Virus record (IMG/VR): IMGVR_UViG_3300030107_000331
Span: 1-30,266 of that record
DNA from: a virus
Direction: 5' to 3' (one strand)
DNA: 30,266 nucleotides
Positions 25,310-30,266 of the stretch are shown here, one piece after another; within the stretch, counting starts at the first letter, position 1; each line of letters starts with the position of its first letter. Below the pieces are notes generated by a model. That model saw nothing but the letters and a program-made list of their open reading frames with translations, was not told the origin of the DNA and did not search any database. The position numbers were made by a program, and so were the translations under genes.

Positions 25310-26154
25310 TAGGCAGCTTCCAATTCAATAAACTTACTGTCACTTACCCACTTGCTCACCTCTTGCTCACGGCTAAACATACTGATAGCTTGTGTATCAT
25401 TGCCTGTGTTCTTGAGGTTGAACCCATTACGTTCATCAGCATAGCTGGCGTAGTTGGTAAAGGCAGAATACAATGCCCACTTGTTATGTCCACGAGTGCT
25501 TGCCTCTTGGCAATACAGACCGTACATTTTCTCTGCCTTGCGGCGTGATGAAATCATGTCTTCAAGCAAGGACTGTACGTTCACATACTTGAGGTCAGTC
25601 TCTGCCCACACCTGCATCTTTGCAGTCTCTGTGTAGAAGTCACGCCTTGCACGTTCTAACTCTTGTATGAACCCATCAAGCGTAAAGTTAGATGTATTCT
25701 TTTTACGGATTTTATCGTAGTCACCTCGTATCTGTCCATTGGTACAGAAGAAATCAATAGCACCAAAGTATGCTTGATTGCTACATGATCCGTCAATACC
25801 ATGCAAAGATATGATACGATTGCCTAACGTAGTTGTGTGCTTGTCTGTGCTAATTTCTACCTGCATATCTGGCAAAGTTATATCAAGCATAGACCATGCA
25901 CCATTACGAGCAGTACTCCAATTAAATTTAGCATTGGCAAGCTCTGTTGAAAGAAGGTTATCTGTTATGGTGTGGTAGACACCACGATAGAAGTCTCCAT
26001 GCGAGGCACAGGTAAAGCTCTTACCTACAATACCAAGGTATTTACCTGTGTCTGCGTTGATGACGTACTTTTTGTCTGACACTTTGGTTGGTTCAAACTC
26101 AACCGCAAAGTCAAGAGCTTCTGGTACGTCGAATTGTGTAATGTCAAATGGCAT
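25309..26154 (-). CDS. DUF932-family protein
   Basis: 281 aa with AAGGAG upstream. Stretches such as NGQIRGDYDKIRKKNTSNF and NKWALYSAFTNYASYADERN match the DUF932 (phage/plasmid) family as I recall it. Biochemical activity is unknown. It heads the integrase-primase-helicase segment after an 81-base gap and a possible promoter (26219-26224). Confidence 0.85.
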   Translation of the reverse strand: MPFDITQFDVPEALDFAVEFEPTKVSDKKYVINADTGKYLGIVGKSFTCASHGDFYRGVYHTITDNLLSTELANAKFNWSTARNGAWSMLDITLPDMQVEISTDKHTTTLGNRIISLHGIDGSCSNQAYFGAIDFFCTNGQIRGDYDKIRKKNTSNFTLDGFIQELERARRDFYTETAKMQVWAETDLKYVNVQSLLEDMISSRRKAEKMYGLYCQEASTRGHNKWALYSAFTNYASYADERNGFNLKNTGNDTQAISMFSREQEVSKWVSDSKFIELEAA

Positions 26155-26177
26155 ATTTTTCTCCTTATGCTATGTCA

Positions 26178-26195
26178 TGGGGCAACTATGCCCTA
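26178..26195. other. Hairpin in the DUF932 leader, resembling the block terminator
   Basis: GGGC (26180-26183) pairs with GCCC (26190-26193) around AACTAT; 13 of 16 bases match the GGGGCAATTAAGCCCC hairpin at 12190-12205. No T run follows on the minus strand, so a real terminator is unlikely; it could be a leader structure. Low confidence in function. Confidence 0.4.
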
Positions 26196-26218
26196 GTTAT
26201 ATAGTTCTTGTCTACTCT

Positions 26219-26224
26219 ATTATA
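26219..26224 (-). promoter_or_regulatory. Possible -10 box (TATAAT) before DUF932
   Basis: On the minus strand the gap after the hydrolase gene holds an exact TATAAT, about 65 bases upstream of the DUF932 ATG. The matching -35 region (TTCTAT at 17-base spacing) is poor, so it may be weak or activated. Context (81-base gap in an otherwise overlapping block) supports a promoter for DUF932, integrase and replication genes. Confidence 0.35.
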
Positions 26225-26235
26225 GTAACGATAAG

Positions 26236-26628
26236 CTATTTATAGAAGTGGTGTATCCCTAAAGACACAGTTTTTGTGTAGTGTTTAGCCCACCAAGGCG
26301 TAATGTACTTGGCATGGTAGTGTGTAGCTCCTTGTGTTACATCATCTATTGTACCTGACAGTACGTCACTGGCGATTAGTTGAGATTTAGCCCATGCTTT
26401 TTTATCATAGGGTTGGTCTGATTTACCGTCACAGTACCAGCTAAACTGGCAGTCATTGCGGCCCTCACGATAGCCTTGTTTGACTACACTGCATATATCG
26501 TTAGGCCAACGATCATTCTCTACACGGTTAATAACTACATGTGCTACGGCATACTGCCCTACATCTGGATCACCTCTTGCCTCGTGATACACGTTGAGTG
26601 CCAAGCACATTAACGCTGCCTCAATCAT
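26236..26628 (-). CDS. SleB/CwlJ-type cell wall hydrolase (endolysin)
   Basis: 130 aa with AAGGAG upstream. VYHEARGDPDVGQYAVAHVVINRV, followed by CSVVKQ and QFSWYCD, is the Hydrolase_2 (SleB) signature; E16 is the probable catalytic Glu. It cleaves peptidoglycan and is likely the endolysin, or an entry enzyme. There is no signal peptide; export through a holin would be needed, and none is recognised next to it. It is encoded in the early strand, far from the tail block. The family call is firm; the role is inferred. Confidence 0.88.
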   Translation of the reverse strand: MIEAALMCLALNVYHEARGDPDVGQYAVAHVVINRVENDRWPNDICSVVKQGYREGRNDCQFSWYCDGKSDQPYDKKAWAKSQLIASDVLSGTIDDVTQGATHYHAKYITPWWAKHYTKTVSLGIHHFYK

Positions 26629-26640
26629 TTTATTAACTCC

Positions 26641-26874
26641 TTATTGCACAGTCATTGGTGCGTCATATATGTAATCGTATTGATCATATTCTTCAGCTTC
26701 GTACTCGCTACAAGATATAAATTCTACTTCACTATCAGGGTGATCATGCTTTGCTATGAGCACCGCCATACTACTTGCAGTAGCCCATGATCGAATAGAG
26801 GGAAAGGTATCATCTAGTGTGATGATACTCTCATGCCCATCTACTGATACAAGTATTTCGTATCTGTTAATCAT
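26641..26874 (-). CDS. Small acidic hypothetical protein
   Basis: 77 aa, AAAGGA upstream, overlapping the preceding gene by 4 nt (ATGA). Beta-prone N-terminus (RYEILVSVDGHESIITLDD) and a very acidic Tyr-rich tail (YEAEEYDQYDYIYD). A protein of this charge could mimic DNA or bind a basic partner, but I recognise no family. Confidence 0.65.
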   Translation of the reverse strand: MINRYEILVSVDGHESIITLDDTFPSIRSWATASSMAVLIAKHDHPDSEVEFISCSEYEAEEYDQYDYIYDAPMTVQ

Positions 26875-27083
26875 TTACTGTTCCTTTGTTCTTCATATTC
26901 TGTTACCTTATCTTTCAGTAATGCTCTTATCAGATAGTGCAAAGGCATGTCACCGTAACGCATGAAGCATCCGTTAGATTCTGACCACCTCTTAGCATCA
27001 GCAAACTTTGTGATGTCCTGTGGTATTTTTTGTGCATCCTGCACTATCTGTGTAATTTTCAGTGTGTCATCTAGTGTCAACAT
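26871..27083 (-). CDS. Small helical hypothetical protein
   Basis: 70 aa with AGGAGG upstream. Helical and mildly charged (LKITQIVQDAQKIPQDITKFADAK), with a short RALLKDKVTEYEE tail. Its stop overlaps the next start (ATGA). No family recognised. Confidence 0.65.
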   Translation of the reverse strand: MLTLDDTLKITQIVQDAQKIPQDITKFADAKRWSESNGCFMRYGDMPLHYLIRALLKDKVTEYEEQRNSK

Positions 27084-27094
27084 TGTGTAGCCTC

Positions 27095-27274
27095 CTATTC
27101 CTCATATCCTGTCCAATCAAAAAAACCATCACCAACATTTTTCCAATCAAAGTTGTCATAGTTTTGGCTTATCCAATGGCAGATACCGTCATCCTCTACT
27201 ACCTCATTGGGTACTTCTACTTCTGTAGAAAAGTAAATTGTTTTCTCTGCGTCTATTGTTATCTTCATTTCCAT
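27095..27274 (-). CDS. Small acidic, Trp-rich protein
   Basis: 59 aa. The ATG overlaps the previous stop (TAATG) with GAGGAG upstream. It reads MEMKITIDAEKTIYFSTEVE, then an acidic part with WISQNYDNFDW and DWTGYEE. Its end abuts the Shine-Dalgarno of the next gene. The clean open frame and coupling support expression. Function unknown. Confidence 0.65.
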   Translation of the reverse strand: MEMKITIDAEKTIYFSTEVEVPNEVVEDDGICHWISQNYDNFDWKNVGDGFFDWTGYEE

Positions 27275-27393
27275 TACTCCTCATCTTCTGGTACTTTAAA
27301 TGTTACAGTTATATAACCAGCGCTCAACATTGTAGCTTCATACTTGTGAGTTGGACAAGTGGCAAGCCACTCCCAAAATTCTTCTCTAGTCAT
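27274..27393 (-). CDS. 39-aa hypothetical protein
   Basis: MTREEFWEWLATCPTHKYEA followed by a strand (GYITVTFKVP) and EDEE. GGAG lies seven bases before the ATG at 27393, and the stop shares a base with the next start. The helix followed by a strand suggests a folded mini-domain. Not recognised. Confidence 0.6.
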   Translation of the reverse strand: MTREEFWEWLATCPTHKYEATMLSAGYITVTFKVPEDEE

Positions 27394-27412
27394 TTATCTT
27401 CTCCACTTCTCA

Positions 27413-27604
27413 TTAGTTAATGTCTACTTCCTCTAGCAGTAACTTAACCTCTCGGTTTACTAGACCTGTTTTATTTAAGATGATTACATTGTCAGGTAAG
27501 TTTGGGCATTCACCAGCAAACAAAGCCTTCCGTAAGTCAGGCATACTCTTGTAAGTATTTACACCGAGTACGCCATCCTCACCTATCCAAATCGCTATCA
27601 GCAT
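27413..27604 (-). CDS. Hypothetical protein, 63 aa
   Basis: It starts at 27604, three bases after the upstream stop, without a clear Shine-Dalgarno; coupling is likely. The sequence alternates strands and loops (MLIAIWIGEDGVLGVNTYK, then NVIILNKTGLVNREVKLLLEE). No motif is diagnostic. Confidence 0.55.
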   Translation of the reverse strand: MLIAIWIGEDGVLGVNTYKSMPDLRKALFAGECPNLPDNVIILNKTGLVNREVKLLLEEVDIN

Positions 27605-27607
27605 GTA

Positions 27608-28069
27608 TTATGCAGTTTCGTTATACGCATTATTAAGCTCAGTGATAGCACGATCTATGTAAGTACAGGTCATGTCATCAACCTTAATGTTTGTAAGCAT
27701 ATCTTTCAAAGAATTTATTTGTTCCTGTATAGCTATCTGTGCATTGGTTCTACGGGTGCGCTTGGCCTTGATAAAACCAAGAGTTTTAAGAACATCAATG
27801 CGGTATTTAATACGGTCAGGGTATTCATTCATAGCTGTAGCTATTTCATTGATGGTCATTTCTGACCACATTTCAACCAACACCTCATCAATGACTACAT
27901 AGTTATATGTGTAGTTTTTAGCTTTCTGCATATGAAACGTATGCTCTGCATACAAGTCAGGATTAGAAGATTTTACTTTTGGTAGAGTTGATGTTGAATT
28001 TGTCATTGTATTAGCTCCTTCGCTAGTTGGGGTTGAGTTAGTTGTAATTGTGTTGGTTTGAGTAGACAT
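27608..28069 (-). CDS. Putative winged-helix DNA-binding protein
   Basis: 153 aa from 28069, or 132 aa from an ATG at 28006 that has a better GAAGGAG at eight to nine bases. The first 30 residues are Thr/Ser/Asn-rich and probably disordered. Residues about 65-105 (MWSEMTINEIATAMNEYPDRIKYRIDVLKTLGFIKAKRTRR) follow a winged-helix pattern: helix, turn, recognition helix, basic wing. The C-terminal helix may dimerise. It is the best candidate for a phage transcription regulator in the window, but identity as repressor or activator is unknown. Confidence 0.65.
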   Translation of the reverse strand: MSTQTNTITTNSTPTSEGANTMTNSTSTLPKVKSSNPDLYAEHTFHMQKAKNYTYNYVVIDEVLVEMWSEMTINEIATAMNEYPDRIKYRIDVLKTLGFIKAKRTRRTNAQIAIQEQINSLKDMLTNIKVDDMTCTYIDRAITELNNAYNETA

Positions 28070-28070
28070 G

Positions 28071-28214
28071 TTATGCTACCTTTCTTGCTTGTAGTTTATG
28101 TTTACGGGCTAGTTTACGTTCCCGTTTCCATTGGTCGTTATGCTTCTTAGACTGTCCGACATCAGACGCTTTTCGTTTGGTGAACTTAATAAAGTTCTGC
28201 ATCTCGTAGCGCAT
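28071..28214 (-). CDS. Small Lys/Arg-rich protein
   Basis: 47 aa from the ATG at 28214, chosen over 28271 because AAGGAG lies seven bases upstream. Almost half of the residues are basic (KFTKRKASDVGQSKKHNDQW, KRERKLARKHKLQARKVA), so binding to DNA or RNA is likely. It overlaps the preceding small gene by 29 nt and ends one base before the next start. Confidence 0.6.
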   Translation of the reverse strand: MRYEMQNFIKFTKRKASDVGQSKKHNDQWKRERKLARKHKLQARKVA

Positions 28215-28347
28215 CTTTGAACTCCTTTTTGCGGTTACGTTTAGCTTTGTTGCCCTTCTTTGGTAGGACAACTTGGGGTGATTTACGATCCTGTAACATA
28301 GCTTTAGCTACGGGATTTATTAAATTAGGTTTTTTTATTTTCATCAT
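28186..28347 (-). CDS. Small basic protein with NPVAKAML motif
   Basis: 53 aa from ATG 28347 (or 52 from 28344); GAGG lies upstream within the preceding gene. The longer frame to 28404 lies in another reading frame over the preceding gene and has no start signal. The motif NPVAKAMLQDRKSPQVVLPKK then a basic KAKRNRKKE run is seen in small proteins of many phages, function unknown; nucleic-acid binding is likely. Confidence 0.6.
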   Translation of the reverse strand: MMKIKKPNLINPVAKAMLQDRKSPQVVLPKKGNKAKRNRKKEFKDALRDAELY

Positions 28348-28489
28348 TGTTTGCCTCGTTAAACTCAACCCATAGGGTAAAATGAAACCCACCATCAGGC
28401 TCATGCCCCATGTCAGATAGTTTTTCTAATATCAATTCAGATAAGAAATCTATATCTTTATTTGTAAAGTCTGTAATTTCTACTTGCAT
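28325..28489 (-). CDS. Small acidic protein
   Basis: 54 aa from ATG 28489, which has GGAG eight bases upstream; the upstream ATG at 28516 has no such site. It reads MQVEITDFTNKDIDFLSELI followed by an acidic, beta-prone end (FTLWVEFNEANNDENKKT). It lies just after the promoter candidate at 28523-28550, so it is probably the first gene of that transcript. Confidence 0.6.
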   Translation of the reverse strand: MQVEITDFTNKDIDFLSELILEKLSDMGHEPDGGFHFTLWVEFNEANNDENKKT

Positions 28490-28522
28490 TTTAGGTACTC
28501 CGTTTTGTGTTGTCATATTTTA

Positions 28523-28550
28523 GTTATATATAATTTAAAGTACTAGTCAA
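28523..28550 (-). promoter_or_regulatory. Sigma70-like promoter (TTGACT, 16 bp, TATAAC)
   Basis: On the minus strand TTGACT (28550-28545) is followed after 16 bases by TATAAC (28528-28523), close to the consensus. Transcription would start roughly at 28515 and lead into the 54-aa gene at 28489. The -35 box lies at the end of the 27-bp direct repeat. Confidence 0.6.
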
Positions 28551-28814
28551 GAATTATGTTTATTGTACTTTAATTATCCTTATTTATATTCCTTAACTTG
28601 GTGTTGTTCTGGGGCATCTGGGTTTACTTCAAAACGTAAACAACCTAGTGCGTCTTTTACTACTATGACACCATTATAAGCTTTCGTTTTATTTATTGCG
28701 TCAAGCTTTGCATCAGCAAGCCTAGAATGTATTGCTAATATTTTTTTTGATTTATATACTCCAAACATTTTTAGTCCTTTCTTTATTTAGTCAAGAATTA
28801 TGTTTATTGTACTT
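28544..28814. repeat. 27-bp direct repeats flanking the 28580-28768 gene, with partial further copies
   Basis: Bases 28544-28570 and 28788-28814 are identical (they start TAGTCAAGAATTATGTTTAT). A shorter related element, TTTCTTTATTTAGTCAAG, occurs at 28777-28794 and again at about 29117-29134, and AGTCAAGAATAAT at 29320. On the minus strand all contain TTGACT. They may be binding sites or duplicated leaders. Perfect identity of 27 bases outside any gene suggests recent duplication or active use. Confidence 0.8.
28580..28768 (-). CDS. Hypothetical protein, 62 aa
   Basis: AAAGGA lies six bases before the ATG. The product (MFGVYKSKKILAIHSRLADA, then KTKAYNGVIVVKDALGCLRF) is mixed alpha/beta with a basic start. 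It lies about 40 bases downstream of the strong promoter at 28817-28844 and is the first gene of that transcript. No recognised family. Confidence 0.65.
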   Translation of the reverse strand: MFGVYKSKKILAIHSRLADAKLDAINKTKAYNGVIVVKDALGCLRFEVNPDAPEQHQVKEYK

Positions 28815-28816
28815 AG

Positions 28817-28844
28817 ATAATACATACGCAATTCCATGTGTCAA
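28817..28844 (-). promoter_or_regulatory. Strong sigma70-like promoter (TTGACA, 16 bp, TATTAT)
   Basis: On the minus strand TTGACA (28844-28839) is a perfect -35, followed after 16 bases by TATTAT (28822-28817). Transcription would start near 28810, inside the second 27-bp repeat, and run into the early leftward genes. Host RNA polymerase use fits the absence of a phage RNA polymerase in the window. Confidence 0.7.
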
Positions 28845-28851
28845 GCACAAG

Positions 28852-28867
28852 TTTAGGCTGGCCTAAA
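28852..28867. promoter_or_regulatory. 16-bp perfect palindrome upstream of the -35 box (operator candidate)
   Basis: TTTAGGC-TG-GCCTAAA is a perfect inverted repeat with a two-base centre, its left edge eight bases upstream (in transcription sense) of the -35 hexamer at 28839-28844. This is the typical place for a dimeric activator or repressor site. It could also be a short hairpin. The winged-helix protein at 27608-28069 is the obvious candidate partner, by context only. Confidence 0.5.
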
Positions 28868-29121
28868 TTAAACTGCGTATGTATCGACAAAATACAACAA
28901 GTCAACTTAGTAGACGGACACCTAGAATAAACCGATGCTACCCGTTCTTGAGCCATGCTTTACATCTGACATTGTGCGCTATCTGTCCTTGCTCAAAGAT
29001 GGTAAGCTTGTCAGGCTGACCACCTATCGGACTTCTTCGCTAAACGGTTCCTTAATCCGTCCTTTTGGTCTGCATGTTAGTGTCCACTAACTAGGGCATA
29101 ATTTAGTCTTTCAGTCTTTCT
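28868..29121. other. Noncoding stretch, structured leader or remnant region
   Basis: No convincing ORF on either strand. It contains short inverted repeats (GTCAG G CTGAC at 29010-29020; ACGG/CCGT around TTCCTTAAT near 29044-29060; TTGAGC/GCTCAA around 28948-28996), so it may hold a small structured RNA. A degenerate copy of the leader of the 28768 gene lies at about 29105-29135, followed on the minus strand by ATG CCC TAG, so it has no gene body. No tRNA or CRISPR pattern was recognised. Confidence 0.5.
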
Positions 29122-29310
29122 TTATTTAGTCAAGTAGTAGTTTAGTCTTTTTAGTTTGGTGTTTGGTGGCTCATGTGTCGCACCTTGCACCTTGCAGGAC
29201 TTGCTTGCACCTGCAGAGCTTGTAAGGTCAAAAGCAATGATCAATCTAGGCGTACCGTAGTTTGGTTTGCTATGTTTTGACTTTCCGTCATAGGTGTACC
29301 GTAAGCACAC
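29122..29310 (-). CDS. Doubtful small ORF (62 aa, GTG start)
   Basis: An open frame starting at GTG, with AGG only a couple of bases upstream, so no proper ribosome site. The protein (for example IIAFDLTSSAGASKSCKVQG) has no recognised family. It fills the gap between the noncoding leader and the next gene, which is why it is listed; it could equally be noncoding, and the local base composition differs from its neighbours. Confidence 0.3.
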   Translation of the reverse strand: MCLRYTYDGKSKHSKPNYGTPRLIIAFDLTSSAGASKSCKVQGATHEPPNTKLKRLNYYLTK

Positions 29311-29323
29311 CTAAAAGAGACAG

Positions 29324-29578
29324 TCAAGAATAATATTGCTCATACAAGTATTTAAGCTTACCCTTTTCTGGGTGGCTATGTATCCATAAGCCAGTGTCAG
29401 CGCTGAAACAATTCCGAAAGAATATATCCATTTTTGCATTGCCAGTGTCTACCGTTGTATCAATACGCTTGCACAATGTGTCAAATTCACTGTCAGACAT
29501 TATGGGCTTGTCTAGGTACTCGTAAGCGTATGCCGCTACGCTCACAAGTATTCTGTTGCGTGTCTCTTGGCAAATCAT
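29324..29578 (-). CDS. Small protein with a motif like NAD-ligase domain Ia
   Basis: 84 aa, overlapping the upstream gene by 4 nt. AYAYEYLDKPIMSDSEFDTLC (part) resembles the YYxxDxPxxSDxEYDxL signature of the N-terminal Ia domain of bacterial NAD-dependent DNA ligase, which binds NMN. The rest (DIFFRNCFSADTGLWIHSHPEK) is unlike the ligase and the adenylation domain is absent, so it cannot be a ligase by itself. The likeness may be convergent. Co-occurs with a HhH-GPD-like protein, hinting at DNA repair or nick handling. Confidence 0.7.
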   Translation of the reverse strand: MICQETRNRILVSVAAYAYEYLDKPIMSDSEFDTLCKRIDTTVDTGNAKMDIFFRNCFSADTGLWIHSHPEKGKLKYLYEQYYS

Positions 29579-30216
29579 TTTGCCACCCGTAAACTATCGC
29601 AAGCAATAGCCCAAATGTTTATGCATTCGACATGAAACCTAGAAACAATGTCACCAGTAACAAGAGAACGATTTGCAGCATTTCCAGCGACATAATCACA
29701 CCAGCTATTCCACCAGTATTCCGTACCCTTTTCTTGACATAACGCAACATAAACGGCGATTTTTTTACGCTTGCCATTGTCTGACATTGTAGCTGGAACT
29801 TTGGTAAAGTTTGCATTCATGCCAAGCCTTTTTAAATTGTGACTGTCTAAGCACGATACATTGAAACCTAACATCTGGCAAACGAAAGAAGCTTTGACCA
29901 TGCCTAAGTTTGGAACTTTCATAAATAACAATATAGCTTCAGTTATGCCCTCAATGCTATCATATCCGTACTGATCGGCTATATGCATTGCCTTTTGATA
30001 TAACCAAGCGTCATTATCAATGGCATACTTCAAACCGTCAGCTTTTAGACCCCACAAGCAATTGGCACTATAACCGCTATCAATCACCTTTTGAGCTTGT
30101 CCAGTGCAAGTTTGTAATCCCGATTGGATAGTTGAAAGAGTAAATCCGATTATTGCTGCAACACTGTTGTTATGCTTTGCCAGTGTTGCAATTTCTGTTG
30201 CGTCACGTTTGTACAT
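29575..30216 (-). CDS. Putative HhH-GPD-type (DNA glycosylase-like) protein
   Basis: 213 aa, AGGAA before the ATG. The middle, VPNLGMVKASFVCQ then LDSHNLKRLG, lines up with the helix-hairpin-helix and following Asp of the EndoIII/AlkA superfamily (LPGVGxKTA...VDTHVxRxxxRLG); N103 replaces a usual Gly, K108 lies at the position next to the catalytic Lys, and D124 is the expected acid. There is no iron-sulphur cluster. It may excise or recognise bases, or serve as a DNA-binding scaffold. The match is by pattern and needs structural support. It is the first visible gene of the leftward block. Confidence 0.7.
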   Translation of the reverse strand: MYKRDATEIATLAKHNNSVAAIIGFTLSTIQSGLQTCTGQAQKVIDSGYSANCLWGLKADGLKYAIDNDAWLYQKAMHIADQYGYDSIEGITEAILLFMKVPNLGMVKASFVCQMLGFNVSCLDSHNLKRLGMNANFTKVPATMSDNGKRKKIAVYVALCQEKGTEYWWNSWCDYVAGNAANRSLVTGDIVSRFHVECINIWAIACDSLRVAK

Positions 30217-30266
30217 TTGTTTTTCCTATTTTTTTTATGTTACTAAAATTATCAGTAAATCAAAAC

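Noticed and set aside
26083-26110. tRNA T-arm-like GGTTCAAACTC
   Set aside because: It is inside the DUF932 coding sequence and lacks the rest of a tRNA.
28777-28794. TTGACT of the second 27-bp repeat as a promoter
   Set aside because: The region 16-18 bases downstream is the ribosome site and start codon of the 28768 gene; no -10 box.
29010-29020. Palindrome GTCAGGCTGAC as a possible tRNA or attP arm
   Set aside because: A one-base centre cannot form a hairpin, and neither a T-arm nor an acceptor stem could be assembled around it.
29320-29331. TTGACT near 29321 as a promoter -35
   Set aside because: No acceptable -10 box at 15-19 bases on the minus strand.
1-30266. CRISPR array, transposase or insertion sequence
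   Set aside because: No regularly spaced short repeats with unique spacers, and no transposase-like ORF or terminal inverted repeats were found.

Overview
This window is most probably part of a tailed double-stranded DNA phage genome (or an integrated or metagenome-assembled copy) of marine origin. It carries a T7-type replication set: a family A DNA polymerase, T7-like endonuclease I, a primase and a DnaB-type helicase on separate genes, and a RecB/Cas4-like exonuclease. With these are a vitamin B12-dependent ribonucleotide reductase, ThyX, a MazG-like enzyme and a tyrosine recombinase. The polymerase has a DnaJ-type zinc finger (two CxxC pairs) inserted between its exonuclease and polymerase domains. 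From memory, that is the hallmark of the HMO-2011-type podoviruses of SAR116, Roseobacter-clade and SAR11 bacteria. The AT-rich sequence fits such a marine alphaproteobacterial host, but the host assignment is inference. No phage RNA polymerase, terminase, portal or capsid gene is present, so those would lie outside the window.

Layout. Positions 2-12189 (plus strand) hold virion and late genes: the end of a beta-propeller-like tail fibre gene (cut by the window start), a coiled-coil protein, several small proteins (two with a C-terminal membrane segment), and three large proteins of 1161, 426 and 1242 aa that look like internal virion or tail components. An intrinsic terminator at 12189-12214 separates them from a convergent, tightly packed minus-strand block (12213-30216). 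Read in its own direction, from the right end, that block begins with small early genes (30216 to 26641), including two DNA-repair-like proteins, an unusual noncoding leader with promoters and repeats (about 28520-29110), and a putative winged-helix protein. It continues with a SleB-type cell wall hydrolase, a DUF932 protein, integrase, primase, helicase, a GIY-YIG-like protein, ThyX, DNA polymerase, a probable ssDNA-binding protein, exonuclease, endonuclease I, DUF3310, ribonucleotide reductase, a possible nuclease, a ribosome-modulation-factor-like protein and MazG.

How it fits together. Helicase, primase, polymerase, the putative SSB, exonuclease and endonuclease I would form the replication and recombination machine. 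RNR, ThyX and MazG would supply or clean the dNTP pool. The integrase suggests a temperate or formerly temperate lifestyle, although no clear repressor or tRNA-derived attachment site was found. Minus-strand genes overlap mostly by 1-29 nt, with Shine-Dalgarno sequences often inside the preceding gene. This let me place several starts downstream of the longest ORF and recognise five genes shorter than 60 codons (15412, 20711, 21548, 27095, 27274).

The most notable signals are an exact array of eleven 22-residue repeats followed by seven 11-residue repeats in the 1161-aa virion protein; the DnaJ-type finger and Phe at the 762-equivalent position of the polymerase; a promoter-plus-repeat-plus-palindrome region at 28520-28870; and a coupled pair of small genes at 29324-30216 resembling a HhH-GPD glycosylase core and the NAD-ligase Ia motif.
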